Positions 1 to 11,493 of a stretch of DNA of 64,000 nucleotides are shown here, piece after piece. Both the position numbers and the translations under genes were made by a program. The stretch covers positions 37,378,740 through 37,442,739 of the forward strand of contig CM053252.1 of NCBI GenBank assembly GCA_028583405.1. Direction: 5' to 3'. Within the stretch, counting starts at the first letter, position 1. Each line of letters begins with the position of its first letter. Source of the DNA: Pogonophryne albipinna. Its lineage: Eukaryota; Chordata; Actinopteri; Perciformes; Artedidraconidae. The notes under the pieces are model-generated. The model was not told the DNA's origin. It did not search any database and was given only the letters and a program-made list of their open reading frames with translations.

Positions 1-272
1 AAGGGAAAGATTACTTCTGGGTTTTTCCTTTGTCATTATTGACCATCCATTATATACCATCATTATATAAATGGTATATACATTTAAAATTAGTCTAGAC
101 CCACGCTAAATATCCATCACCACAGTACCCACATTTACCCCTAAGGCCCTCTACAATAGTTTTTTCCACATACAGCCCACAGGATTCCATTTAGACATAT
201 ATCTATACAGTACAGCTCAGGCATGAAAACAGTTCCACAACTGAACTTGATTGATTTTCTGATGACACTCAC

Positions 273-915
273 CTCATATTTTCTGAACCTCATGTGGTTG
301 CACATAATGTGAAACTCCCTCAAACTTCGGCTGCTGACACCTTCCACAAAATGTGAAGCAAAGGAGAACGGGTAAAACAGCTGGCTGTGTTTGTTCAGAG
401 GGAGAGCAAAAGTCAAGTTCCTGCTTTCTCCATAGCGATACAGTATGTTTAAGATGGTGCTGCTTGCTGTTTTGTGTGTCTTCAGGAAAACAATGTGAGA
501 CTTTGGGTGGCAGGTTTCTTTAGTAGGGACACTGTTGATGTGAGCCTTTAAAAGACTAGGCGGATTGGGAGTGTCTGAAATAAAACTTTTCCTAGTGCTG
601 TTGAGGGCCAGAGGAACCTGAAGTCCAAGGCTTGCTCCGTGTTTTGGTAGAAGAGGCTTCCCAGCAGAGACTTTCCTTGCCTCCGTCTGAGAGTCTATAG
701 CAAGGTTGTCCACATGTTTTGACAGAATATAATCCAGTTGTTTTCGGTATCCCTCATTCTGTTGATGAACATCTGCAGTTCTGTCTGTCTGAGGTGACTT
801 CACATCCGTCTTTGCAGTAAGTGATTGGATGCTTTCCCAGACATTTAGCACTGTAGGAAACAGGTGCTGTTTGTTGACAGATCTCAGATGTGGGAGTCCT
901 GTCAGCTTGTCATTC
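273..915 (-). CDS. gal3st2: Galactose 3-O-sulfotransferase, stem and PAPS-binding exon (partial gene)
   Basis: This exon encodes the stem and start of the catalytic domain of a Golgi galactose 3-O-sulfotransferase, which transfers sulfate from PAPS to the 3-OH of galactose on glycans or glycolipids. On the minus strand it opens after the acceptor tttctcacag (AG at 917-916) and ends before the donor gtgagt (GT at 272-271). About 140 low-complexity stem residues precede the phosphosulfate-binding loop LKTHKTASST, followed by ALP, FVEGVSS and IMCNHMRF in family order. LYR, NL and IMCNH look closest to the GAL3ST2 paralogue, but GAL3ST1 is possible. The exon joins in phase with the membrane-anchor exon at 3279-3383. 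Catalytic sequence after NHMRF must lie to the left of the window. The open reading frame continues past the donor for about 30 codons, but that stretch has no family similarity. Confidence 0.88.
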
Positions 916-1392
916 CTGTGAGAAATCATTAAAATATTTTACAACATTTATCAGGTTCACAAATACTCATTACACTGTCAAATTAACATTTCATATTGCT
1001 AGGTTGCTATGTAAATTGTAAAAATGTTTGCAAACAAGGTGATATATCATAAACCGAGTATCCTGACTTGCCCTTCATTTATTACCCATAAGATTCCTGG
1101 GATTTCTTGGCGTAAAGAAATTAGCTTTTAAACTGTAAAATTAGGATAATTAGTCATAGAAGGATTTTTTCCCACCAACATTTTCTGATATTATATGTTA
1201 CATCATTAAATAATGTGGTAGTAACACATTTGTCTTATATATAGATTTATAAAAGTATACTTTCCTGGAAATGAAAACATATTTTTGCAAGAATGTATTG
1301 CCCTGAAAATATTGGGATCACATTTCCAAGCTTTAGCCTTATTCATGACCCATGGGTTTAAATCTCCATTGGTATGATATGATACAGAGGAC

Positions 1393-3178
1393 CAGGGGTG
1401 GATCTCGAAAAATATTCATGGGGTGGCAAGAGGGTGGCAGGAGATTTTGAGGGGTGGCATCCCCTGGCAGAAGTATATGCTGATTTAATCGCAGTCATAT
1501 CAATTAATGTTAACTTGGAAAACCACAATATTTATATTTTAACTCAATAACATTAGGTGACATTATTGTGGCACATCAGTAAAGCCTTACATATAATTGA
1601 ATGAATTTTAACTGAACAATAACTGAGTTTGTCTCACTCGTAGACCAGCAGGGGTACCAAATCTATGCAGACTGCTGCAATAAGAACATTAATTAACTGT
1701 CTCATCGATGTTTGTCTGAATGAATATGATACTATTAACAATCATATTATTCCTATCATCTGTCAATCACTGTTATGATTCACATATTCAGTGTTATTAT
1801 TAAATAAACTATATTTGTTGGAGGAGTTAATGATGAATGTTCCTCAAGATGCTTGCTCACCCTCCTTCAAATTTGAAAGACAAGTAATTACTATCATATA
1901 TCAAAAGAATCAAAGGAACAGTTCAGCGCCCCACAACTTTCTGACTTTACATCAGAAAGAACAAACATTAAAGAAGTGACTAACTGCATCAGTTAGTTAG
2001 TTACAACGTGTATTCAGCTCAGAGGTCGCGCTAACCGAATATTTTCCGTCTATGACGGATTTTTTTTAACAATGACGGACAAATCTGAAAGCAGTCCGTC
2101 ATTTTGACAGATTAGAACAAACTCGGAACAGCGCCAAAGTTTCCCCGCAGCGAGACTCCGGTGTTATGCCGTGTTATGCATGCCTTCCAAAAAGGAAATT
2201 ATACCGTTTCCAAACCTAACTGTGCCGTACAAATCATTGAAATGTCTGAGTTTTGGCTTTACGCTGTGCACGCTCCCGCGAGGTGCAGCAGCCATGCATA
2301 ACACGGCGCATGTGAACTGCCCCCCCCCCCCATTGACAGTTCACGAGCATGCTTCCCCCCCCCCCCCCAGAGTTGTGTAAAGGCAGACGGGTAATTCTGG
2401 ATTTTGACGGAAGTTTTACGATCCTGTCTGTCAAAATGACGGGCAGCAAAAAAGTCTAGCGCAACATCTGATTCAGCTAAAACATATACATCGCTGCAGT
2501 TATTATCAAGTGGAAAGTCCTTACCTACTGGCCTAGTTAAATCAAAGTGGTTACTTTTTTTTGGCTGGGCAGTGAAGTTTTACACACCGTCTTATTTGAC
2601 TTTCTCAGGAATTAAAACTGTTTTTTGGGGGCAGACCCCCACAAAGAAAATGTTATACACACGTAAGGTCATCATCTTAACAGTTTATTATTTTCATCGA
2701 CTCATCCGTGAGCAGAGCATCAAGTTGGCATGCCTATAACAGCTGAATGTGGCGATTACCATCATGTTCAGCAAAACGCCTCACAAACTGATTAAGATCA
2801 ACAGCTTTAGTGCGTTTTGATTCGATGCTGAGTACAGCTAAACTTGACAGTCACTTCTCTGTCATTGTAGACCGCAAATACCTAATTATTTCCGTCTGCT
2901 TGGGTCCGAATGCTTCTCGTTTTGCGCCGTCCCCCCCGTCCCCGTTCACATGAAATCGGCGCCAATCATATTTCCACGCTCGCGCCAGGGCCGGGGGAGG
3001 GGTTACAAGGCTCGCGTCTTGTGCTGCATTCACTTGCACTCGGACATTAGAGAGTTTCTCTCATAAATGTCCGATGAGCCACAACTTTTCTTTCAAAACA
3101 AAGCTGCCAACTGGGGTGGCAAGGCATTTTTCTGAGGTGGCAGCTGCCACCCCGTGCCACCCCGTAGAACCGCCACTG
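1393..3178. mobile_element. Non-autonomous hAT-like transposon in the sulfotransferase intron
   Basis: Terminal repeats CAGGGGTGGATCT (left) and CAGTGGCGGTTCT (right, reverse complement) match at 10 of 13 positions. They are flanked by a perfect 8-base duplication cagaggac (1385-1392 and 3179-3186), the hAT size. No transposase reading frame is recognisable in its 1,786 bases. The left end carries GGGTGGCA-type repeats, and the right end has the matching GCCACCCC repeats. It occupies most of the intron between the two sulfotransferase exons and has itself been hit by the element at 2020-2470. Confidence 0.85.
2020..2470. mobile_element. Short hAT-like element nested in the previous element
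   Basis: The 451-base element has 14-base ends CAGAGGTCGCGCTA and CAGATGTTGCGCTA (12 of 14 match) and a perfect 8-base duplication attcagct (2012-2019 and 2471-2478). Subterminal blocks around 2050-2105 and 2398-2445 repeat the word TGACGG on both strands. Two poly-C runs (about 2321-2330 and 2356-2368) lie inside. It has no coding capacity. Confidence 0.87.
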
Positions 3179-3278
3179 CAGAGGACATGATATTTGAGAT
3201 GTATTATTATTTCAGTCAGCCATGTGAATATATAATGTGCACAGCAGTAATGGTGGGGGGGTTGGCTACATACTTTAC

Positions 3279-3383
3279 CTGGCCTGGCGGGCAACAAAGG
3301 TCTGAATGGCGATGCAGACCACGAGCAGGATGAGTAGAATCCACAGAGAGTGCCGCCTGCTGCACAGCCCCCTCCTCACACAC
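3279..3383 (-). CDS. gal3st2: Galactose 3-O-sulfotransferase, membrane-anchor exon
   Basis: On the minus strand an acceptor (ttcctgcag, AG at 3385-3384) and a donor (gtaaag, GT at 3278-3277) bound a 105-base exon. The chosen frame gives a basic segment CSRRH, then a hydrophobic run SLWILLILLVVCIAIQTFVA, then RQAR. This is the short cytosolic tail plus signal anchor expected of a type II Golgi sulfotransferase. The exon ends in phase 2, and the next exon (273-915) supplies the missing third base, so both are in the same frame. No in-frame ATG is present, so the start codon must be in an earlier exon, not identified here. Identity rests on position, phase and topology more than on sequence similarity. 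Confidence 0.72.
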
Positions 3384-4074
3384 CTGCAGGAAGCACACAC
3401 ATAATAGACATTTATATCATAACATTTCTCTTTCATGATTTTCTACAATACTTATTATCGTTTTTTTTGGATCACTACACTTAGAAGCACTTTGCCTCAA
3501 ATAAACAAAGAGCTGTTCCTTAAATGTGTTTTCTTTTTCTTTTGTTTCACTTAACCTTTAGTGAATACAGTTCCTGAATGATTGCAACCTGAACAATTAA
3601 AGTATATTTTTTTAAATGATAATACTAACATTATCTATTAGAAGCTACAATGTTGTTCTTTAGAGCTATTTACTGGTCAGAAGTTATAATAAATGTGTCA
3701 AGCATCTGCACATAAATGGAACTACTTCTGTACAGATCCACAATTTAGGAGATACACATTATAGCTCTTGTTGAGCGCCTACATCAGGCACTCTTGAATG
3801 CTCTGTGGAAAATGCTCACTCACCATGAGCATTCAAGTTACATTTTTTTACATTTATTTATTTATTTTCACTGACAAAGCTTTTGAAATGTTAATGCCAA
3901 TTAAATTAAAGTTTTGGAATTAGCTACATCCACAATAACCATCTATTGCAACTGTGTTTACGAGCAGTTACGAGTTGTTTGTTCTTATTCTCAAATACGA
4001 AAAATAAAAAGATGTATAGCTTCTTAGTCCTTCCTCACCTGGCTCCTACCTTGTTTGGTTTGGTAAAATCTTTT
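3384..4074. other. Non-coding stretch, upstream part of the sulfotransferase gene
   Basis: AT-rich sequence with no convincing exon, repeat boundary or RNA gene. It should be 5' intron of the sulfotransferase gene if a start-codon exon exists farther right. Confidence 0.5.
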
Positions 4075-4226
4075 TACATTACATGTTAGACGCTTTTATC
4101 CAAAGCGAATTACATACTCTTGCCCAGGGACACAATGACATGCTGACTGCAGTGGGGTTAGAACCTGTGACCCCCTGTGACCCCCTGATCCCAACACCAA
4201 GGCTCTATTCACTGAGTCATAAACAA
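4075..4226. repeat. Interspersed repeat, 'cttttatccaaagcga' family, copy 1
   Basis: The block from acattacatgttagacgc through ccaacaccaaggctctatt matches 16942-17130 in order (cttttatccaaagcga, gggacacaatgacatgctg, actgcagtggggttagaacc, gatcccaacaccaaggctct). This copy lacks about 45 internal bases present in the second copy. The opening motif is the reverse complement of the tail seen at 44895-44957. The family is abundant in fish genomes; its class is not decidable from these copies. Confidence 0.7.
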
Positions 4227-4660
4227 GTCATTAAGTGCTTTTCACCAAATGTAATGAAATTGATCAACAGAATAATACTTAATAATCAAACTGCTCTTTA
4301 TTAGTCACATTAATCATTTAATAATCCATTTTCTCTCTGCTGGTAAAGTAACGTGTTTTTTTCTAATTTAAGAGGGATCAGTAAGGTAAGGCTACCGTGA
4401 CGGTTTGATTCAGAAGGGGTTTAATGTATAAGATCCCTGATGTTGAGGTGACCAGAATGTTTATTTCCACTGTGTACAACATGTTATGAGGGACCCACAA
4501 TCTATCTTTATGCAAGGGATAATGTGCAGCCAGGCGGTCTCTATGGGGAAGAGAACACCTGAATCTACATCCCTCTGCAGGTGGTACTTTAAGTATATTT
4601 TGATGCTAATACTTTTGTACTTTTACTTGTAACATTTTGAATGCAGGACTTTTTATTGTA

Positions 4661-4913
4661 CAGGGTTCCTGCAGGTTTCGCCAACTAAAATGTAAGACTT
4701 TTTAACACCTTTTTTAGACCACTTTGAATAGAATTTAAGACCTATTTCACGGCAATAAAGTATGAAGGAAAATTTATATGACAGAAGAAATACGTCCCAT
4801 AATCACTTACAAAGTAAATGTATTCATGTTCAACATAAGAACAATGACCGAACATAACAGCATAACAGTACAGAACTGCGTTAGCGTGTTAGACAAAAAG
4901 TGTGTATGTGTGT

Positions 4914-4956
<43 letters not shown>

Positions 4957-5680
4957 TTTGTGTGTGTTTGTTTGTTTGTTTGTGTGTGTGTGTCTGAGAG
5001 AGAGTGACAAGAGCTATATTCAGAGCTCTGCTGCCTTGGCTACACTATTTCATCGTTGCTGTTGTATGATTGGTGTTTAGCTACGGTATTTAGCGTCTAC
5101 AGCACCTCCGCTTTTAGGGTTGACGTAGACCCAAACTTCGCCCGGAGGTCCCCCGGTGTTGTTGAGGGAGCTGCTGCACTAGCTAACGCTACATTAGCAA
5201 AACAAACACTAATTTATTTTGCAAAAGGTGCAGTGGGCTTCAAACACGTTCCCCTCCACTGGTTTCAACCAAGCACTAAATTAGATGTTTTCCAACCAAA
5301 TACGGTTGAACTGACACTTCCCCATATTCATTTGTAAGTAGATTCGAAGATAGGCTACATGAGTTGAAGCTTGGTTGCTAGGTTAGTAGCTGGGTGTTCT
5401 CCAATAAGGAGCCGGGGGAAACAAAGTTAGTGATTACTGGTTCCATGTTGATTTAATTCAATACAAATTCTTGGGGGGAACTGAAAGGCTATTACCGTAC
5501 TGGTTATTTGCAGCCCGGACATGTCCCCCAAAACACATTTAGACGCTATCGCAACACAGAAGTACCTTCCGATAATTTTTAAGACCTTCTAAATCATATT
5601 TAAGACCTTTTTAAGGCCTTAAATTCAGATTATCAAATGTAAGACTTTTTAAGACTTGTTAAGACCCCGCGGGAACCCTG
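4661..5680. mobile_element. Non-autonomous element with CAGGGTTCC ends and 6-base TSD
   Basis: The 15-base ends CAGGGTTCCTGCAGG and CAGGGTTCCCGCGGG (right, reverse complement) match at 13 positions. The flanking duplication is attgta (4655-4660 and 5681-5686), six bases rather than eight. Next to both ends are repeated aagacttttta / taagacc words in opposite orientation. It contains the GT microsatellite at 4900-4993. The terminal sequence is hAT-like, and hAT subgroups with 5-6 base duplications exist. No transposase was seen. Confidence 0.75.
4900..4993. repeat. (TG)n microsatellite
   Basis: About 94 bases of TG with interruptions (TCTG, TGTT blocks). Reading frames through it are artefacts of the dinucleotide repeat. 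Confidence 0.95.
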
Positions 5681-5686
5681 ATTGTA

Positions 5687-6166
5687 ACTTTTTTAATTGT
5701 CTGAACTTCTCCCACCTCTGACAATAAATCCTGAGTGGTTACCAAAAAAAAAAACCTGTTCTGAAGGTTATTTTCATTTTACAAATTCTGCACTCAGCTT
5801 TGCTTTCTCCAATATCATTGAAAAGCAGCCAGATGCTGCTTCTTTTTTCGGTTTTCGCTCATTTCTTGACTTTTTCCGACGCGCTTGCATTTAAATCCGG
5901 CTCCCCGTCTCCCCGTCGCTCTGTGCAGCTGGCCTGTACCACTACACATGCTGTGCCCCCCACCCTTCTTTCACATAATGGTATGATCCTAGTGTGTCCT
6001 CGCATATGATTGGCCGCATGGTGGCCCAGCTAAATAAAGACCCGCCCCTGCCTGCAAGGATTCTCAGCAAGAGTAGGAGCGGCTGAAGATTCTGCTCTCC
6101 CCGACGGGAGTCTGCTCTTCTAACGGCAGCTCGCGATCGGCGTGTTGGAGACCTCTGAATTAAAGT
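5687..6166. other. Non-coding stretch without recognised features
   Basis: No exon or element boundary could be supported. An A-run lies near 5742-5753, followed by GC-richer sequence at 5900-6150. Confidence 0.5.
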
Positions 6167-6343
6167 ATCAAGTCACCTCAAGTCAGAAGGCTCAAGTCCA
6201 AGTCAAGTCCCGAGTCATTGGTGTTCAAGTCCAAGTCGAGTCGCAAGTGTTTTGTGATTTTGTCAAGTCGAGTCTCAAGTCATCACATTTGTGACTCGAT
6301 TCTGACTCGAGTCCAAGTCATGTGACTCGAGTCCACACCTCTG
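6167..6343. repeat. CAAGTC/GACTCGAG-rich repeat, right end of a fish interspersed element
   Basis: The block is built of reiterated caagtc, caagtcgagtc and gactcgagtcc words and ends in gtccacacctctg, whose reverse complement CAGAGGTGTGGAC looks like a hAT-type terminus. A matching left terminus was not found, so it is treated as a fragment. Confidence 0.55.
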
Positions 6344-6921
6344 GGTATAGCCCATCGGTAACTGCCCGAGGACTAAGGTTGGGATGGTAGAGTTTGCTGT
6401 AAAATTCCTTGGAAAATCCAGTTCGTTGTGTGGGCTACCTTTGTACATTGGGATTGGTTTTACAGACAGAAAACAGTGTAGAAATGTGGCTTGAGAGAGG
6501 GTTATGAAATGTAACAAAGGTCCCAAAGCCGTAATTGAACCCAGTAGGCACTCCTCAGGTTTATTTCATGGTTAGGGTTAGTTTCCTCCTTGTTTCAGTG
6601 CAAGGGATTGGACCCTGACACTCACTGTGGTCTTGTGCATTGCATTTCACGGACCACTATTGCGGTAAGCATGTTGTAACTTCCGGTTGTTGTTGTCACC
6701 TCCGGGTATCCTGTGTGCCTGTTCTGTTGCTGATAGCTGATTATCTTAACTTAATCGATCGTTTTAGAACTCTTGATCACGGCAACTGCCTGACGTTGTA
6801 ATCACACGCTTGTACAGCTTAAGCACTCACAACTCTCCTTCTCTTAGCGACTGTAACTCCACAGTTGCCTACACTCTTTTCGGGTTTGCTAACGGTAGCT
6901 ACTTTAGCTTGATAGCTAGCC

Positions 6922-7770
6922 ATGGCTCTTTCCCCACCCTCGGGTGCTATTTCCTGCTCTACCTGTCTCATGTTTGGTTACTTCCCTACCTCCTTTACTG
7001 GTACCGATACATGTGTTAAATGTAGTATAGTTGTTAGGTTGGAGGCGGGAATCATAGCCATAGAAGCCCGGCTCCGCATCTTAGAAAGTAACTCAGCTAC
7101 AGTAAAGCCCATGTTAGCGGACCGGCAAAAGGTAGCTCCTATTAGCCGTCTCCCGGCAACTCCCGAGCAGCAGGGAGACTGGGTGACTGTTCAGAAGGGG
7201 CATAATGCGAAACCCGCAGGTCCCCACCACGTTCACGTATCTAACAGATATTCCCCACTCAGCGAGACACCCGCTGAGAAGCCAACTCTGGTTATTGGTA
7301 GCTCTATTATGAGACACGTGAATTTAGAGACCGAAGCCTCCACAGTCACATGCATTCCGGGGGCCAGAGCGGGCGACGTTGAGGCGCATCTTAAACTGCT
7401 GGCTAAAAATAAACGTAAATACAGTAGGATTGTTATTCACGTCGGTGGTAATGATGTTCGTTTACGCCAATCAGAATGCATCAAACTTAATGTGGAGTCG
7501 GTGTGTAGTTATGCTAAAACAATGTCGGACACCGTAATCTTCTCTGGTCCCCTCCCCAATCTGATCAATGATGACATGTATAGCCGCATGTCATCATTTC
7601 AGCGCTGGTTGTCTTGGTGGTGCCCAGCAAACAATGTGGGCTTCGTAAATAATTGGACAGCCTTCTGGGGAAAACCTGGTCTGATTAAGAGAGATGGCAT
7701 TCATCCTACTTTGGAAGGTGCAAATCTCATTTCGGCAAACATTTCAGGGCTTTGTGGACTTAATCCATGA
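6922..7770 (+). CDS. LINE ORF1 protein with SGNH/GDSL-type esterase domain
   Basis: The 282-residue reading frame is intact. Residues about 12-34 carry CSTC and CVKC pairs, a small zinc-finger-like N terminus found in CR1/L2 ORF1 proteins. A short helix (VVRLEAGIIAIEARLRILE) may form a coiled coil. From about residue 120 comes an SGNH-hydrolase esterase: LVIGSSIMRH (nucleophile Ser), PGARAGDV, IVIHVGGNDVR (GGND block), SGPLP and DGIHPT (Asp/His block). The esterase domain is known in ORF1 of CR1, L2 and Rex-type LINEs, where it is thought to aid lipid or RNP handling. The frame is followed by about 200 bases before ORF2. Its intactness contrasts with the broken ORF2. Confidence 0.85.
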   Translation: MALSPPSGAISCSTCLMFGYFPTSFTGTDTCVKCSIVVRLEAGIIAIEARLRILESNSATVKPMLADRQKVAPISRLPATPEQQGDWVTVQKGHNAKPAGPHHVHVSNRYSPLSETPAEKPTLVIGSSIMRHVNLETEASTVTCIPGARAGDVEAHLKLLAKNKRKYSRIVIHVGGNDVRLRQSECIKLNVESVCSYAKTMSDTVIFSGPLPNLINDDMYSRMSSFQRWLSWWCPANNVGFVNNWTAFWGKPGLIKRDGIHPTLEGANLISANISGLCGLNP

Positions 7771-7978
7771 CAAACTGGAGTTGAGACCAGGAGGCGGAGT
7801 CGCAGTCTTACACGCTTCTCTGCGCTCTCTCTCCTAGGCAGTCATCCATAGGAATCCCGAACCCAATAAAATACCCAATATTAGCGGTGTGTGTGTCTGC
7901 CCAAGGACAATTTAAGGTAAACCTAATAGAGGTGTCATACATAATAACCTAAGAAAAGTAAATGTAACAACTACTACA

Positions 7979-9691
7979 GTGCAACAAAACAGGAATATTA
8001 AATGTGGTCTCTTAAACATAAGATCTCTAGCATCTAAAGCAATATTGGTAAATGATTTAATATCAGATTATAATATTGATATATGCTGTCTCACTGAAAC
8101 TTGGTTGAGACATGAAGAATATGTCAGCATAAATGAGGCCACTCCACCCAGCCATATCAATACTCATATTGCCCGAGGCGTGGGCCGAGGAGGTGGAGTT
8201 GCAACAATCTTTGACTCAAGTTTACTTATCAATACTAAACCAAAATTAAATTATACCTCATTTGAAAGTCTCGTTTTTAGTCTTACGCATCCGACCTGGA
8301 AAACTTTGCAGCCAATCTTATTTGTTACAATATACCGTGCACCAGGTCCTTATTCAGTTTTTATCAACCTTGGTGCTTAAAACAGATAAAGTAATTATCG
8401 TAGGTGACTTTAATATTCATGTTGACGATGATAAAAATAGCCTTACTGTTGCATTTAACTCTATATTAGATTCTGTTGGTTTCTGTCAGAGTGTAAATAA
8501 ACCAAATTGTGAAATTGAGCAACTATTAGTCGAACCGCCTAATCCTGCTTCATCCGACCATTTCTTCGTAACTTTTGAAGTACTGTTACTAGACTACAAA
8601 GGATTAGTCAAAAGCTCCTGCAGCAGAAACCTATCTGTTAGTGCTATAGCCAAATTTAAGGAAGAGATTCCACCAATACTTAACTCGATAGCATGTCTGC
8701 ATGTAGGGGAGGAAACTTATACAAAATGTACACCACCCCAAATTGATCATGTTGTTGATAGTGCTACAGATGCGCTGCGAATAAAATTAGACTCTGTTGC
8801 TCCTTTGAAAAAGAAGAAAATAAAACAACATAGATTAGCTCCATGGCATAATGCCGAAACCCGCAAAATAAAGCAAAAGTCGAGACCACTTGAAAGGATA
8901 TGGCGTTCCACTAAACTTGAAGAATCTCGTTTAATTTGGCATATTACTCTCAATGAATATAAGAAAGCACTGCGTAAAGCAAGAGCAGCCTACTACTCTT
9001 CATTAATAGATGAGAATAAGAATAATGCAAGATTTCTTTTCAGCACTGTAGCCAGGCTGACAGAGAGCCATAGCTCGATTGAGCCTTCTATTCCCATAGC
9101 ACTCAGTAGTAATGATTTTATGTGCTTTTTTAACGATAAAATTGTTACTCTTAGAAACAAAATTGATGACCTCTTGCCTTTGACCAGTATAGTGTTATCA
9201 ACAGCTCCCGGAAACGTAAGTTCTAATATTACACTAGATAGTAAACAAGAATGCTTTTCAGACATAAACCTTGAACAATTAAATTCAATGATTCTCTCTT
9301 CTAAACCATCAACGTGTATGTTAGACCCGATTCCAACTAAGCTGTTGAAGGAAGTGTTTCCATTAATTAGCACTTCTTTATTAAATATTATGAATATGTC
9401 TTTATTATCAGGCGATGTTCCACAATCAATCAAAGTAGCAGTGATAAAAGCGCTTCTTAAAAAGCACAACCTCGATCCAGAGGTTTTAGCCAACTATAGA
9501 CCTATTTCTAATCTTCCGTTCCTCTCAAAAATTCTTGAGAAAGCAGTCGCAAAACAGTTGTGTGATTACTTAAAAAACAATGATTTATTTGAAGATTTTC
9601 AGTCTGGCTTTAGAACACATCATAGCACAGAGACAGCTCTGGTTAAAGTCACAAATGACATTCTAATAGCCTCAGACAAGGGACTTGTCTC
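7979..9691 (+). pseudogene. LINE ORF2, 5' part: apurinic-like endonuclease and N-terminal reverse transcriptase
   Basis: The endonuclease begins with GLLNIRSLASK (Asn block), then LTETWL (catalytic Glu) and GGGVA. A frameshift near 8375 moves the frame, after which VGDFNIHVD (Asp/Asn block) and SSDHF (catalytic His) follow. The linker region carries PWHN and RKARAAYY motifs. Reverse transcriptase starts with NYRPISNLPFLSKILEK, then FEDFQSGFRTHHSTETAL, which are L2/CR1-type RT blocks. It is cut at 9691 by the hAT insertion. Confidence 0.85.
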
Positions 9692-10500
9692 TAGGGATGT
9701 CCCGATCACATTTTTTTGCTCCCGATCCGATTCCGATCATTTGATTTTGACAATCTGCCGATACCGATTTTTCCCGATCCGATCTTTATGCAATGCATTA
9801 AGAGAAAAAAAAGGTAACAGATAACGGCTGGTCATCCAACGCGATGAGTTCAGCTATCTTGGCTGTTATTTGTTTGGCCTTTTCACTGTTCTGGGGCAGT
9901 TTCTCTTTCCTTTTAAAAGTCTCTGAAAGTGTCGGTTGTTTCAGTGCCGTTGCCTGAGTGGCCGCTGTGTACTCGTCCTGTTGTTGGTGGTGTTTGTTTC
10001 TCAGGTGGCGTATTAGATTGGTCGTGTTGAACGTAGCTCTGTTCTTTCCACCAAGCGGAACCTCCGCCTTGCAAACATTGCATCTGGCTGTTACACTGCC
10101 TTCGCTTTCAATTTTATAATACTTCCAAACTCCTGACATTTTCTCTGTCCCGAGTCCCGAGTCACCAGCTGAACGTAGCCTCTCGTTAGCTTACTGCTAC
10201 TATTAGACACTGCGCCCACTCTGTTGCCAGCTTTGAGAGAAATAAGCAACCAGGTCTGAAAACAAGCCCAAAAGAAGCAACACATACATGATGTTGTGTC
10301 ATTTCAAACCAAAACTAAGGCCTCAGGATGACTTTACGACGTGAACATGGTCATTTTTGTTTTGTAACATTAAATTTAAAAAAATAATAATTATAAAAAA
10401 AAATCCCGATCCCCGATTTTTTTTCTCCCGATCCCGATCTTTGGAAAATCACGTGATCGGCTCCGATCCCCGATCACGTGATCGGATCGGGACATCTCTA
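9692..10500 (-). mobile_element. Internally deleted hAT transposon inside the LINE, keeps a BED finger
   Basis: Ends TAGGGATGTCCCGATC and TAGAGATGTCCCGATC match at 15 of 16 bases. The 8-base duplication cttgtctc is perfect (9684-9691 and 10501-10508). Reiterated cccgatcc words fill both subterminal regions, with the palindrome gatcacgtgatc at 10472-10483. The only coding remnant is the BED finger on the minus strand (9798-10139). Confidence 0.9.
9798..10139 (-). CDS. BED-type zinc finger remnant of a hAT transposase
   Basis: The 113-residue frame starts MSGVWKYYKI and contains a BED finger: aromatic VWKYY, CNVC pair, TTNLIRHL and KHH. After about 35 linker residues it continues with AKQITAKIAELIALDDQPLS, the start of a hAT transposase core, then stops in low-complexity sequence. 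The RNase H-like catalytic domain and C-terminal dimerisation region are absent. It would bind DNA at most. It lies antisense to the host LINE. Confidence 0.82.
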   Translation of the reverse strand: MSGVWKYYKIESEGSVTARCNVCKAEVPLGGKNRATFNTTNLIRHLRNKHHQQQDEYTAATQATALKQPTLSETFKRKEKLPQNSEKAKQITAKIAELIALDDQPLSVTFFFS

Positions 10501-11493
10501 CTTGTCTCTATTCTTGTTTTGCTCGATCTCAGTGCTTCATTTGATACTATCGACCATGATATCCTATTGCAAAGACTAGAGCACTTAGTTGGCATACAGG
10601 GAACTGCTTTAGGCTGGTTTAGTTCCTATCTATCTGAACGCTCTCAGTTTGTACGTGTCAACGATGAATCTTCCACGTAAACCAAAGTTAGCCATGGAGT
10701 GCCACAGGACTCAGTGCTCGGACCTATTTTGTTCACATTATATATGCTTCCGTTAGGCAATATTATAAGGAATCATTCTGTAAATGTTCATTGTTATGCG
10801 GATGATACTCAACTATATTTATCAATCAAGCCTGATGAAATTAATCATCTAAATAAAATTCAAGACTGCCTCAAGGACTTAAAAACGTGGATAACCTAAA
10901 ACGTTTTGTTGTTAAACACGACCAAAACTGAAGTTATTGTACTTGGCCCGAAGAATCTACGAAACAAACTATCTAAAGATATACTAACTATGGATGGCAT
11001 TAATTTGGCCTCCAGTGAGACTGTAAGGAATCTTGGTGTTATATTTGATCAGGATTTATCCTTTACGCCCACATAAAATCAATTTCAAGGACCGCCTACT
11101 TCCTTCTATGTAACATGTAAAATGCTGCAGCTCGTGTACTAACCAGAGTTAGGAAAAGGGACCACATTACTCCTGTTCTGGCTGCCTTACACTGGCTCCC
11201 TATAGAACACAGGATAGAATTTAAAATTCTTCTTCTCGCCTACAAAGCCCTTAATGGGCAGGCGCCATCTTACCTTAAAGAACTCATTATACCCTACTGT
11301 CCTACTAGGGCATTGCGTTCCAAGAATGCAGGGTTGCTGGTTGTTCCTAGAGTCTCTAAAAGTACAATGGGAGCCAGAGCCTTTTCTTATCAAGCTCCAC
11401 ATTTGTGGAATCAGCTTCCAGTTTGTGTTCGGGCGGCAGACACCCTATCCGAGTGCGCTTAAGACCTTCCTTTTTGTTAAAGCTTATAGTTAG
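10501..11493 (+). pseudogene. LINE ORF2, 3' part: reverse transcriptase core and C terminus
   Basis: After the hAT the RT frame resumes with [18 protein letters not shown] (first catalytic Asp region), then SHGVPQDSVLGPILFTLY and HCYADDTQLY (YADD active site). A stop near 10680, one near 10899 and a deletion around 11075-11130 break it. The C terminus retains HWLPIEHRIEFKILLLAYKA and APHLWNQLP, which are L2/CR1 C-terminal blocks, ending at 11493. Confidence 0.85.

Noticed and set aside
4778..5080. Reading frames through the GT repeats (also 31009-31361 and 60973-61354)
   Set aside because: They are Cys-Val or Thr-His dipeptide products of the dinucleotide repeat with no motif in their unique parts.
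5056..5337. 93-codon frame inside the 6-base-TSD element
   Set aside because: No recognisable domain, and it lies in a non-autonomous element.
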